This document shows, one piece after another, positions 1-5,462 of a DNA stretch of 8,066 nucleotides. This DNA comes from Pseudomonadota bacterium (GTDB taxonomy: Bacteria > Pseudomonadota > Gammaproteobacteria > Acidiferrobacterales > Acidiferrobacteraceae). The position numbers were made by a program, and so were the translations under genes. The stretch lies in contig JAJZZU010000098.1 in NCBI GenBank assembly GCA_021797365.1, positions 1 through 8,066 on the forward strand. Reading direction: 5' to 3'. The notes beneath the pieces were generated by a model, which was not told where the DNA came from, searched no databases, and worked only from the letters and a program-made list of their open reading frames with translations. How positions within the stretch are numbered: position 1 is the first letter of the stretch; every line of letters begins with the position of its first letter.

Positions 1-113
1 TTGGCCCAGGTTTCCGCTTGGCCTTTCAGGTCAAACGTGCGGGTCTGCGTGGGGTAACCCTTGCGTTTAATGATGGCGCGCCAAGACCCCGACCGCTTTT
101 GAAAGCATGCCAT
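1..113 (-). CDS. int: Tyrosine-recombinase integrase, N-terminal part only
   Basis: Only the first 37 codons lie in the window; the gene continues past position 1. The start is the ATG at 113 read leftwards, with a strong AGGAGG ribosome binding site at 119-124, six bases away. The residues (MACFQKRSGSWRAIIKRKGY, then a TRTFD segment and a Gln-Ala-Glu-Thr-Trp-Ala segment) have the usual opening of phage and island integrases: a basic strand containing SW-A, a K-GYP turn, then TFD and an A--WA helix. This is the arm-type DNA-binding domain. The catalytic Arg/His/Tyr domain is out of view, so activity cannot be judged. The start is 91 bases from the 3' end of the tRNA-Glu fragment and has the same direction, the standard int-next-to-tRNA arrangement. 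The probable job is site-specific integration and excision at tRNA-Glu. Confidence 0.82.
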   Translation of the reverse strand, partial: MACFQKRSGSWRAIIKRKGYPTQTRTFDLKGQAETWA

Positions 114-140
114 GACAGCCCTCCTGTCTTGGTCGCTGAA

Positions 141-158
141 GTTACCATCAGGTTACCA
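141..158. repeat. Paired GTTACCA repeats in the int leader
   Basis: GTTACCA occurs at 141-147 and again at 152-158, start to start 11 bases, which is one helical turn. A third copy at 493-499 lies on the other side of the tRNA fragment. Short phased repeats flanking an attachment core are typical of integrase arm-binding sites. Because these two copies also sit between the tRNA fragment and the int start, they could instead be an operator controlling int. Confidence 0.45.
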
Positions 159-204
159 AATGGGGTTATTTTCGGGAGGGTTTTCTGTAAGTTGTTGATT
201 TTAT

Positions 205-251
205 TGGCGTCCCCAAGGGGATTCGAACCCCTGTTACCGCCGTGAAAGGGC
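205..251 (-). other. Attachment-site core: 3' half of tRNA-Glu(TTC)
   Basis: Read on the minus strand, this begins with the last three bases of the 5' anticodon-stem strand (GCC). It continues with loop CTTTCAC (anticodon TTC), stem GGCGG, the variable bases, the T arm with GGTTCGAAT, the 3' acceptor strand and an encoded CCA at 207-205. It closely matches the tRNA-Glu 3' half of gammaproteobacteria as I remember it. To the right of 251 the match stops: the stem partner would need CC but TT is present, and no D arm or 5' acceptor strand follows. It is therefore a fragment and not a working tRNA. Identity running from the anticodon region to the 3' end is the classical attP/attR core for tyrosine recombinases that cross over in the anticodon loop. 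Confidence 0.85.
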
Positions 252-299
252 AACCAGACTCTTTATACATCAGCTATTTACGACTTAACGCATTGAAAT

Positions 300-324
300 T
301 ATGGATAGACTATAACCATCCATA
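300..324. repeat. 7-bp inverted repeat TATGGAT / ATCCATA
   Basis: TATGGAT (300-306) and ATCCATA (318-324) are perfect inverted copies separated by 11 bases. The right arm lies within ACCATCCAT (315-323), which recurs as a direct repeat at 425-433. It lies about 50 bases from the att core, so an integrase or excisionase site is possible. The palindrome is short and could be chance in AT-rich DNA. Confidence 0.35.
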
Positions 325-353
325 TCCCTGAATAGCCCTCTATTTTTATGCGC

Positions 354-373
354 AGGTGGACAAGAGGTGGACA
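354..373. repeat. Two direct AGGTGGACA repeats, 11-base spacing
   Basis: AGGTGGACA appears perfectly at 354-362 and 365-373, one helical turn apart. It is followed by two GCATGA copies at 375-380 and 383-388. The phasing means a protein could bind both copies on one face of the helix. This mirrors the GTTACCA pair on the other side of the tRNA core, so integrase arm sites or excisionase sites are the likeliest explanation. Confidence 0.5.
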
Positions 374-408
374 TGCATGAGCGCATGATGTCTAGGATAC
401 ACGCTCCA

Positions 409-444
409 TTGTATAGTACGCAGTACCATCCATTTACTATACAA
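409..444. repeat. Perfect 10-bp inverted repeat TTGTATAGTA / TACTATACAA
   Basis: TTGTATAGTA at 409-418 and TACTATACAA at 435-444 are exact reverse complements, with 16 bases between them. The centre-to-centre distance is 26 bases. The arms are AT-rich and no T-run follows, so this is not a terminator. A dimeric repressor operator or an excisionase/integrase site near attP is more plausible. Confidence 0.5.
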
Positions 445-464
445 AACATTTAGTATTCAATGGG

Positions 465-504
465 TTGACGAGTTATTGGAGGGTGGCGTACAGTTACCAG
501 TAAC
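465..504 (+). promoter_or_regulatory. Possible promoter with overlapping GTTACCAGTAAC operator
   Basis: TTGACG (465-470) matches the -35 consensus at five of six positions. After an 18-base spacer, TACAGT (489-494) matches the -10 consensus at four of six. The interrupted palindrome GTTAC-CA-GTAAC at 493-504 overlaps the end of the -10 box and the expected start site, which suits a repressor operator. It also contains the third GTTACCA copy. It could drive the plus-strand operon starting at 781. The long leader (about 275 bases) and weak -10 make this tentative. Confidence 0.33.
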
Positions 505-780
505 TCTGGCGGGAGTCGCGCCCGAATCGACCAGGGGGGTTCCGGCACTTACTCGTATGGAAAGTCGGGGCGGCAGGTGATAGAGCCGCGCGGATCAGAA
601 CCCTAGGTATCAGACAGACGACCGGGGCCTGTGCAAGTAAATAAGCAACGAGTAGCCTTTTTTAAGGGCGAGTCCGGGACGCGGGGAAGCGAAACGGGAG
701 GCCTTTGGGCAACTGCCAGTGAGTAAATATCTGGCGCTGAAACGTTGGCATCGGTTCTGTCCTCTAATGAGGACTGGGCC

Positions 781-1053
781 GTGGAACATTTCCGCATTTC
801 GAATAATCTCGAATTACTAAATCGCTTATTCCCTGGACAGGCGTTTATCTCCATTGCGGACGCAGCCCATGCTTGCACTCTCTCACACAAAACCATTAGA
901 AACCGGATCGCGCAGGGCACATGGCCAACCCCAACGGTCAAGTTGGGCACCCGTCGAGTCATCCCTGTGGCCGCCCTGGCTGATTTCCTTGATAATCTGA
1001 CCGATCCCAAGCCAGGCGTCGGCCGCCCCCGCAATTCTGGTAAGGGGGTCTAA
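781..1053 (+). CDS. Small helix-turn-helix DNA-binding protein (PrtN/excisionase type)
   Basis: A 90-residue protein. Residues 23-45 (ISIADAAHACTLSHKTIRNR and on) form a helix-turn-helix, and residues 54-71 (KLGTRRVIPVAALADFLD) form the following wing and helix. This is the layout of AlpA/excisionase-like and pyocin-activator PrtN-like regulators. The tail is short, basic and Gly/Arg-rich. I chose the GTG at 781 because GAGGA (769-773) sits seven bases upstream. A TTG at 745 would add 12 residues but has no good ribosome binding site. It is the first gene of the plus-strand block, 3 bases from the next gene and about 530 bases from the att core. Both roles, recombination directionality factor or transcriptional regulator of the element, fit this place. 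Confidence 0.75.
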   Translation: MEHFRISNNLELLNRLFPGQAFISIADAAHACTLSHKTIRNRIAQGTWPTPTVKLGTRRVIPVAALADFLDNLTDPKPGVGRPRNSGKGV

Positions 1054-1056
1054 CCT

Positions 1057-1818
1057 GTGCGCACCCAGGCCACATCAGACCCCGACTGCGCCTGCCCACC
1101 CTGGGCGGGCCTTACTCCCACAGAGGCCCGCGCCTGGATAGACCAGGCCGGCGGTATTGATGCCGCCGCGGATCTCATTCTCAGCTTTGGTCATTCCCCT
1201 CGCTATCAAAGTAATCGCGACTTTCGCGAAACACACACTCAAGGACCGAGCCTGGACGTGCTTTTGGATCTTGCCAATACACCCGGAGAGGAAGACAAAG
1301 CATCTACGGATATCGAGGATACCGAAACACTATTCCGCGTAAATCGGACAAATTCAGTTGTCACCGCCCGTGACTTGGACTGCGATCAGTGGAACGCGAT
1401 TCGGGCGCTCTACCCACACAATGGCCGCGACTGGGATGTCCTGGTTTCGTCTGCGCGGCACGGTGCTGAGGAATCCGAGAAGATCGGGAATGAAGTCGGG
1501 TTATCCGGGCGGCGCATCCGGCAAATCCAGGATTGGCACTGGGACTGGGCAAAGGCCAACACCACCATCGAAGAACGGGCGGCACACCTTGATGACCCGC
1601 TGCCGACCGCCAGAGTGACAAAACGCCTGCCCAGTCGCGCCGGCCGCAAGCGGAAAATGTCACTGGATCCGGATAATGATCTCGCCGCACCCATCTTGAT
1701 ATTGGTGCCCCGCGTGCCGCCGCCGCCCAAGGCGTCTCGCCGTGCAACAAGCCACCGTCTGCGCCGCCGGTTCGTGGACCCCCGGCAATGCGATTTCGGG
1801 TGGGGGATAGCGGCGTGA
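1057..1818 (+). CDS. Hypothetical protein with possible helix-turn-helix
   Basis: A 253-residue protein that I do not recognise. The GTG start at 1057 has AAGGGGG (1042-1048) eight bases upstream and lies 3 bases after the preceding stop. Its end overlaps the next start as GTGA at 1815-1818, so translation of the three genes is probably coupled. Visible features are a Cys-Ala-Cys-Pro-Pro near residue 11, an acidic stretch around 76-90, a candidate helix-turn-helix at about 140-165 (IGNEVGLSGRRIRQIQDWHW, sigma-region-4-like in look), and a basic Arg/Lys-rich C-terminus (about 186-240) with a PRVPPPP segment. These point to a DNA-associated protein. Its place directly before the replication initiator suggests a role in replication or copy control, which is inference only. 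Confidence 0.68.
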   Translation: MRTQATSDPDCACPPWAGLTPTEARAWIDQAGGIDAAADLILSFGHSPRYQSNRDFRETHTQGPSLDVLLDLANTPGEEDKASTDIEDTETLFRVNRTNSVVTARDLDCDQWNAIRALYPHNGRDWDVLVSSARHGAEESEKIGNEVGLSGRRIRQIQDWHWDWAKANTTIEERAAHLDDPLPTARVTKRLPSRAGRKRKMSLDPDNDLAAPILILVPRVPPPPKASRRATSHRLRRRFVDPRQCDFGWGIAA

Positions 1819-2945
1819 CGACCATCCAAGACACCCATAGTGGCGGGGTGCTTTCCGTGTCTATGCCGCCTGGCAGTCGGTATGGCATTGTCCCGCGTGC
1901 GTTGTTGGAAGATCCGCAGCTCAGTTTGGATACTCGGGCAGTAGCGGCCTGGCTAGCCACGCAGGACGCCGGATTTCAAATTGTTATCGCCGTCCTCTGC
2001 CGAAAAATGGGGCTTGGGAAAGAGCGGTGGTTGCGAATTGCCCGTGAACTGGAAGCGGGCGGCTATTTGAGCCGACGTAAACGCCCCGTTGGCGTCGACC
2101 CGATAACCGGACGGAAAAACCAGTGGAAGTGGGAGAACGCGTTCACTCCCGTTCCCGACAGCTCTCCCGGGGTCGACTTGCCCGTGGTCGGGTTTCCCGA
2201 CCACGGGGCGCCCGTGCACGGACAGCCCGACCATATAAGAATACAACTTGAAGAACACAACCTGAAGAATATATACCCCCCTACCTCGCTACGCTCGGTA
2301 GTCCCCCCACGGGGGACGGTGCGACCGCCCCCCACCGATGATCCTGGGCATGGCGATACGAACATACCACCCGCACCCCAATCATCGCTCTCGCCGCCTC
2401 TGACGGGCGCGACGAGCCCAACGCACGCAGTCCCACCAACGTCAAAGGGCACTACCGCGCGCGGTACGCGCCGTCGTGTGCGATACCGTAGCCCCAAACC
2501 CGCCAACCCCCATCGCGCGGATGCGCTCCGGGCGCTGCTCACGCCATTGGTTGAAGGTTTGGATTTGGAAGCCTGGACCGAGTTTGTGACGTTCCGATCC
2601 GCTATCCGTAAACCCATCCACTCGGCGTCCGCCAAAGCCGCTCAGACCCGACTGGTGAAGTTCGGATCAGAGGCGGAGGCGTGGGGCGGACAACGTGCTG
2701 TCGTGCATCAATCCATTGCAAACGGCTGGCTAGGCCTGTTTGCCCTGAAGCAGGAGACTTCGTATGCGACACATAGCCACACTGACAACTCCGCTGTCGC
2801 TCGCGTCGAGCGCGCCACAGCCCACCTCTACCAACCAGAACCCAAGCCAGAACCTCTTGACGGAGCGTCATATGGCGGACCTGTGGCGCCGGATGACGCG
2901 GATCTATGGCCACCGTTGGACGTCAGCGTTTGGGGCGAAGGATGA
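1815..2945 (+). CDS. Phage O-like replication initiator with winged-helix domain
   Basis: A 376-residue protein from the GTG at 1815, which overlaps the previous stop as GTGA and has a GGTGGGGG site eight bases upstream. Residues about 23-95 (YGIVPRALLEDPQLSLDTRA, later LGKERWLRIARELEAGGYLS) are a winged helix of the kind found in phage and plasmid replication initiators. Residues about 110-240 are a Pro/Thr/Ser-rich, poorly structured linker with a pentapeptide repeat ending in Pro plus one residue. Residues about 248-313 (LDLEAWTEFVTFR ... KPIHS ... QSIANGWLGLFALK) form a second module that I recall at the C-terminus of many phage-type replication proteins, possibly contacting the helicase loader. 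The DNA encoding the linker carries origin-like repeats, as in lambda O. A P-like gene follows and overlaps it. Expected role: bind the origin, melt it and recruit the loader. Confidence 0.75.
   Translation: MTTIQDTHSGGVLSVSMPPGSRYGIVPRALLEDPQLSLDTRAVAAWLATQDAGFQIVIAVLCRKMGLGKERWLRIARELEAGGYLSRRKRPVGVDPITGRKNQWKWENAFTPVPDSSPGVDLPVVGFPDHGAPVHGQPDHIRIQLEEHNLKNIYPPTSLRSVVPPRGTVRPPPTDDPGHGDTNIPPAPQSSLSPPLTGATSPTHAVPPTSKGTTARGTRRRVRYRSPKPANPHRADALRALLTPLVEGLDLEAWTEFVTFRSAIRKPIHSASAKAAQTRLVKFGSEAEAWGGQRAVVHQSIANGWLGLFALKQETSYATHSHTDNSAVARVERATAHLYQPEPKPEPLDGASYGGPVAPDDADLWPPLDVSVWGEG
2181..2207. repeat. Perfect 12-bp hairpin, TTT loop
   Basis: CCCGTGGTCGGG (2181-2192) and CCCGACCACGGG (2196-2207) are exact reverse complements around a three-base loop. 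It lies within coding sequence, and no T-run follows, so a rho-independent terminator is unlikely. It is the strongest single structure in the window and sits at the head of the repeat array proposed as the origin. Confidence 0.8.
2238..2270. repeat. AT-rich 14-base direct repeats
   Basis: AGAATACAACTTGA (2238-2251) and AGAACACAACCTGA (2252-2265) are tandem units with two mismatches. A third unit starts AGAATA at 2266 and runs into TATA. The unit length is not a multiple of three, so the repeat is not explained by a peptide repeat. A DNA-level role, such as a duplex-unwinding element or iterons, is favoured. Confidence 0.6.
2301..2317. repeat. 7-bp stem-loop GTCCCCC-CAC-GGGGGAC
   Basis: A perfect seven-base-pair stem with a three-base loop, directly after the imperfect CTACC/GGTAG pair (2281-2285, 2297-2301). 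It marks the right edge of the structured stretch in the initiator gene. It could be a priming or protein-binding structure, or a transcript hairpin that attenuates the operon. Confidence 0.5.
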
Positions 2946-3396
2946 CTCAACCTGGTTGCGAGGTTTGCACGGCTTGACGCCCGCCCAGGTCAGCCACGGA
3001 TTGTCGCGCTGTGCGACTCATCGCGAGGGCGGATGGCCGCCGACCCTCCCCGAGTTCCGGGCGTTGTGTACGCCCACCGCCGAGGACTTGGGCTTACCGA
3101 CGCCTGACGCCGCGTACCGTGAAGCGGCGATGGCGGATCGCGATCACCAATGGAGCCACCCCGCGGTCTACGCCGCTGCGCAGGGCGTGGGTCTCTTTGA
3201 GCTACGCACACTCCCGGAATCCAAAAGCCGCCCAATGTTTGAGCGAGCCTATGAGATCGTGACGCGCGGCGTATTGGCCGGTGAAAAGTTCGATGCGCCA
3301 ATCCCTCAGGCCTTAGAAAAGCTCCCGACATCCGCACGACCTGAAGTCGCAGCCACCGCGCTGGCTGCGATGCGAACAAAACTTCACGCCACATAA
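2764..3396 (+). CDS. Replication protein P-like (helicase-loader candidate)
   Basis: A 210-residue protein. Residues 40-54 (LWRRMTRIYGHRWTS) followed by about 64-102 (WLRGLHGLTPAQVSHGLSRC, then GGWPPTLPEFRALC) match the pattern of the phage lambda replication protein P family, which loads the DnaB helicase at the origin. The first 38 residues are Ser/Thr/Pro/Gln-rich and possibly disordered, like the N-terminal arm of P. I chose ATG 2764 because AGGAG (2752-2756) is seven bases upstream. ATG 2872, with GGAG at 2862-2865, is a credible internal alternative that would give 174 residues. With the first start the gene overlaps the initiator gene by 182 bases in another frame. Gene order (winged-helix initiator, then loader) supports an O/P-type replication module. 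Confidence 0.72.
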   Translation: MRHIATLTTPLSLASSAPQPTSTNQNPSQNLLTERHMADLWRRMTRIYGHRWTSAFGAKDDSTWLRGLHGLTPAQVSHGLSRCATHREGGWPPTLPEFRALCTPTAEDLGLPTPDAAYREAAMADRDHQWSHPAVYAAAQGVGLFELRTLPESKSRPMFERAYEIVTRGVLAGEKFDAPIPQALEKLPTSARPEVAATALAAMRTKLHAT

Positions 3397-3493
3397 CGGT
3401 AAATGAGATGTTCGGGGTGCTTTGGAGGTGCTATAGATCAGCTTGACATGCTACGCTGTTCTGGTCGGTTCCGAGGTAACCAAGGCAAAACGG

Positions 3494-3871
3494 ATGGATC
3501 AGCACGACTTCGAGATCGAAATTGGGAAACTGAGACTAAGGGCTGATCGTTTTAACGGATGGATGGAACTTGTCCGTCTGATGGTCGTTGTGGGCGCAGC
3601 CCTTTATGCTCTGCATATGATTATGGCGGGGCTTGGTACGGCCATGGGGCATTCGGCGGCGGTCATTTCGGCAACCAGTACCCTGGTGAAATCCTTGTGG
3701 GGTATCATTCCGACTGTTGCTTGGTTGTGGGAAAGGCAAGGAAAGAAACGCGCGATCAAGGAAAAGGCGCGTTTTCAAAAGTTGGCCGAGGAGGGCGACG
3801 TGTATCGGAGCACAAGCGGCTTGACAGAGACGGGCGCTACTCCTCGGCATGACAGAGGATCACATCAATGA
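3494..3871 (+). CDS. Small two-helix membrane protein, unknown function
   Basis: I do not recognise this 125-residue protein. Hydrophobic segments are seen at about 25-46 (MELVRLMVVVGAALYALHMI) and, weaker, 62-79 (LVKSLWGIIPTVAWLW). A strongly basic helical stretch (RQGKKRAIKEKARFQKLAEE) follows and should stay in the cytoplasm by the positive-inside rule. The ATG at 3494 has AAGG (3482-3485) eight bases upstream. A TTG at 3443 would add 17 residues, but its nearest GGAGG is 14 bases away. The 3' end overlaps the next gene as ATGA (3868-3871), so the two membrane proteins are probably co-translated and may form a complex. It lies outside the replication genes by about 100 bases and could be accessory cargo. 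Confidence 0.62.
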   Translation: MDQHDFEIEIGKLRLRADRFNGWMELVRLMVVVGAALYALHMIMAGLGTAMGHSAAVISATSTLVKSLWGIIPTVAWLWERQGKKRAIKEKARFQKLAEEGDVYRSTSGLTETGATPRHDRGSHQ

Positions 3872-4476
3872 ATGACATGATGCTTGGTGTCTCCATTTTA
3901 CTGGCCTTATCGTCATGGTGGTTTGTATATAAGCCAAGCCTTTTGGATAAGACCCGCGATGAGCTATTTGATTTGCGTCAGGAAATACGCGACTACTTCC
4001 TCCAAAGTGGACGAGGGCTGGATCATCCGCTATATGTCGCCTTAAGAGACCTTATCAATGGCCATCTTCATTACACGGAATCCTTGACGATGTCGCGGTT
4101 TGTCTTTTGGGTCCATTGGCATGGCAAACATCCACAGGAGGCTGAGCAGCTTCGACTGAAAGTCGAGGCGCCTTTCCAAACGGATGATCGGGAATTGGCG
4201 GCGTTTGCCATGAATGTGCGGTTGCGGGCAGCCGGACAGATGTATGGGCACATGCTCGCTAATACAGTGCCAGGAGTGATTGTGCTGGCGCTGGTGGGAG
4301 CAATCCTCGTCATGGCCGCGTCCAGGCAATCGCGGCCAAAAATACAAAAGGCGCGGAGGTTTGCGGATTCACGGCTTAAGGGTGGGGATCCCTTGGCGCG
4401 AATATTTGATCGTGTGAGCCGCATTACCCATTGGTCCCCACAGATGGTCATGGAAGAGTGCGCCACAGCGTCGTGA
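3868..4476 (+). CDS. Membrane protein with two terminal TM segments, unknown function
   Basis: A 202-residue protein of no named family that I can give. Residues 4-21 form an N-terminal membrane anchor. Residues 25-90 are a helical region with KTRDELFDLRQEIRDYFLQS, a GLDHPLYVALRDLINGHLHY segment and an aromatic WVHWH motif. Residues 133-151 are a second membrane helix, and the tail is basic. I have a vague memory of similar proteins with the DELFDLR..LR.YF and HPLY..LRDLIN motifs annotated only as hypothetical. ATG 3868 has GAGG (about 3854-3857) at suitable distance and overlaps the previous stop. The pairing with the upstream membrane gene suggests one function, for example surface exclusion or defence, but that is a guess. 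Confidence 0.65.
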   Translation: MNDMMLGVSILLALSSWWFVYKPSLLDKTRDELFDLRQEIRDYFLQSGRGLDHPLYVALRDLINGHLHYTESLTMSRFVFWVHWHGKHPQEAEQLRLKVEAPFQTDDRELAAFAMNVRLRAAGQMYGHMLANTVPGVIVLALVGAILVMAASRQSRPKIQKARRFADSRLKGGDPLARIFDRVSRITHWSPQMVMEECATAS

Positions 4477-4712
4477 AGATAGGCTGCATAAATTACTTGC
4501 CGTTTATGTTTCTGCTTGATCGTATCAGTGAGGCGACAAATAGTGGCAACGGCAGTTCGTGGGGTGATGATAGCGCCCCAGTTGAAGTCGGTAAGATCTG
4601 TTGTGGCAATATTGGCAAGATTGTCCCAGGTGCCCGTGGCGAGGCGCAAGGAATGAAGATGGTTTCGGTGGTGGGACGCAACGGTTAACAAGCTAGAATC
4701 GAGAGGCCCGCG
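4477..4712. other. Gap between membrane genes and PIN module
   Basis: This 236-base stretch has no gene I can support. A 60-codon plus-strand frame from ATG 4507 lacks a ribosome binding site and resembles no protein that I know. A minus-strand frame runs through it but also lies opposite the membrane-protein gene. I see no clear terminator hairpin. It probably carries the promoter of the downstream pair, but no convincing -35/-10 set stands out. Confidence 0.5.
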
Positions 4713-5462
4713 ATGGCGATCAGACTTGAAGATATCACGACGGACATTACCCTTGAAATAGACGAGGATGTGATTTCTATCGCCGATTTCCAGAAGGCCA
4801 CTGATAGTTTTTTGGGATTGGTCAAGGAGTTATCTAGAGCCGTTTCTGGACATGCGGACGCTGCCTCTTGGCAGGTAAAGGTTTATAAAGGAAGCATCGG
4901 AGTTGGTGTTGCCCCACTTTCTTCTGGGCTCGATTCACTCCGTATTCGGAATGTAATGATGTCTGGATTGAGGACTCTTGCTAACGGCATTAGGCCTGGA
5001 GAGTTTACTGACAAAGCGATCGAGCACTCTAAGTCGTTGGCGTCTTTGTTTAGGAAATCCAACGTGGATCCGAATGTAAGAATATGGTCGCAACGGGAAG
5101 AGTCTGTTCGGGTTGGTCGGAGTGTTGCAGCTGGCGCAGAGAAGCTTTTGGCCGCTGTGTATGAAGAGGACGGGTCGGTTGACGGTATCCTTGAAAAAGT
5201 CGATGGTCACGGTAAGTTGCAGTTTGTTATTTATGACGTTATCAATAATCGCGCTGTTAAATGTGAGTTTGCCAATGAACAGCTCTCGCAGGCGTTGGCA
5301 AGCTTTCAGCAACGTGTTGAAGTGGTGGGGCGTGTCAGGTATCGGAGGGATGGTATGCCCGTCAGTATTCGGGCAACCAGGATAATCAATTACCCAAGTA
5401 AGTCTGAGATACCGTCTCTAACGCAAATGCGGGCGCTTCTGTCTGGAAGAGCTTCCGCGTGA
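4713..5462 (+). CDS. Unrecognised 249-residue partner of PIN protein
   Basis: The ATG at 4713 has GAGAGG (4701-4706) six bases upstream. The protein seems to have two parts. Residues 1-125 are helical with a strand pair (SIADFQKATDSFLGLVKELS, then WQVKVYKGSIGVGVAPLS). Residues about 150-225 are a beta-rich, OB-like module (GSVDGILEKVDGHGKLQFVIYD, a CEFANEQL helix, then VEVVGRVRYRRDGMPVSIRA). I recall similar C-terminal modules in unnamed proteins but cannot name the family. The stop overlaps the start of the PIN gene as GTGA (5459-5462), so the two are translationally coupled. This points to an antitoxin or regulatory partner, though it is much longer than the usual 70-100-residue VapB antitoxins. 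The DNA is AT-richer than the tra and replication genes. Confidence 0.7.
   Translation: MAIRLEDITTDITLEIDEDVISIADFQKATDSFLGLVKELSRAVSGHADAASWQVKVYKGSIGVGVAPLSSGLDSLRIRNVMMSGLRTLANGIRPGEFTDKAIEHSKSLASLFRKSNVDPNVRIWSQREESVRVGRSVAAGAEKLLAAVYEEDGSVDGILEKVDGHGKLQFVIYDVINNRAVKCEFANEQLSQALASFQQRVEVVGRVRYRRDGMPVSIRATRIINYPSKSEIPSLTQMRALLSGRASA

Larger units (their letters stand above)
252..780. other. Non-coding region with repeats between att core and first gene
   Basis: I find no credible gene in these roughly 530 bases. Open frames here are short, lack ribosome binding sites and have unnatural composition. The left half (about 290-465) is AT-rich and repeat-laden. It holds an ATGGAT/ATCCAT inverted repeat, paired AGGTGGACA, a 10-bp inverted repeat and a promoter-like TTGACG. 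The right half (about 505-740) is GC-rich and featureless to my eye. Its position next to the att core suggests integrase or excisionase binding sites plus the control region for the plus-strand operon starting at 781. In a circular molecule, a leftward promoter here could also read across the core into int. Confidence 0.6.
2151..2317. other. Candidate replication origin inside the initiator gene
   Basis: Three zones are visible. At 2172-2231, four consecutive 15-base units aligned to codons (VDLPV, VGFPD, HGAPV, HGQPD) contain a perfect 12-bp hairpin (2181-2192 with 2196-2207, loop TTT) and a 10-bp palindrome CCGTGCACGG (2212-2221). CCCGACCA occurs at 2196 and 2226, with its reverse complement at 2185. 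At 2238-2275, an AT-rich tract is built of 14-base units beginning AGAA (2238, 2252, 2266); the first two differ at two positions. At 2281-2317 there are two more inverted repeats, CTACC/GGTAG and GTCCCCC/GGGGGAC. Binding sites followed by an AT-rich unwinding tract inside the linker of the initiator gene is the lambda ori design. No replication was shown here; this is inference from layout. Confidence 0.62.

Noticed and set aside
26..253. 75-codon minus-strand frame through the tRNA fragment
   Set aside because: It reads the tRNA and its leader as protein (NRGSNPLGD, the usual artefact of a T arm). The int frame in the same DNA has a strong ribosome binding site and integrase motifs.
205..285. 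Complete tRNA-Glu gene
   Set aside because: The sequence beyond 251 cannot complete the anticodon stem and has no D arm or 5' acceptor strand.
290..450. CRISPR array from repeated short motifs
   Set aside because: The repeats are only 7-10 bases, unevenly spaced and partly inverted, with no regular spacers.
603..1034. 143-codon minus-strand frame
   Set aside because: It lies opposite the HTH gene, has no ribosome binding site or recognisable motif, and looks like a shadow frame.
3443..3448. TTGACA as a -35 box before the membrane genes
   Set aside because: A perfect -35 hexamer, but no acceptable -10 sequence lies 16-18 bases downstream.
4507..4688. 60-codon plus-strand frame in the gap before the PIN module
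   Set aside because: No ribosome binding site, Gly/Ser/Asn-rich composition and no recognisable family.
4071..4691. 206-codon minus-strand frame
   Set aside because: Most of it is antisense to the membrane-protein gene, whose helices and overlap-coupled start are convincing; the TTG start has no good ribosome binding site.
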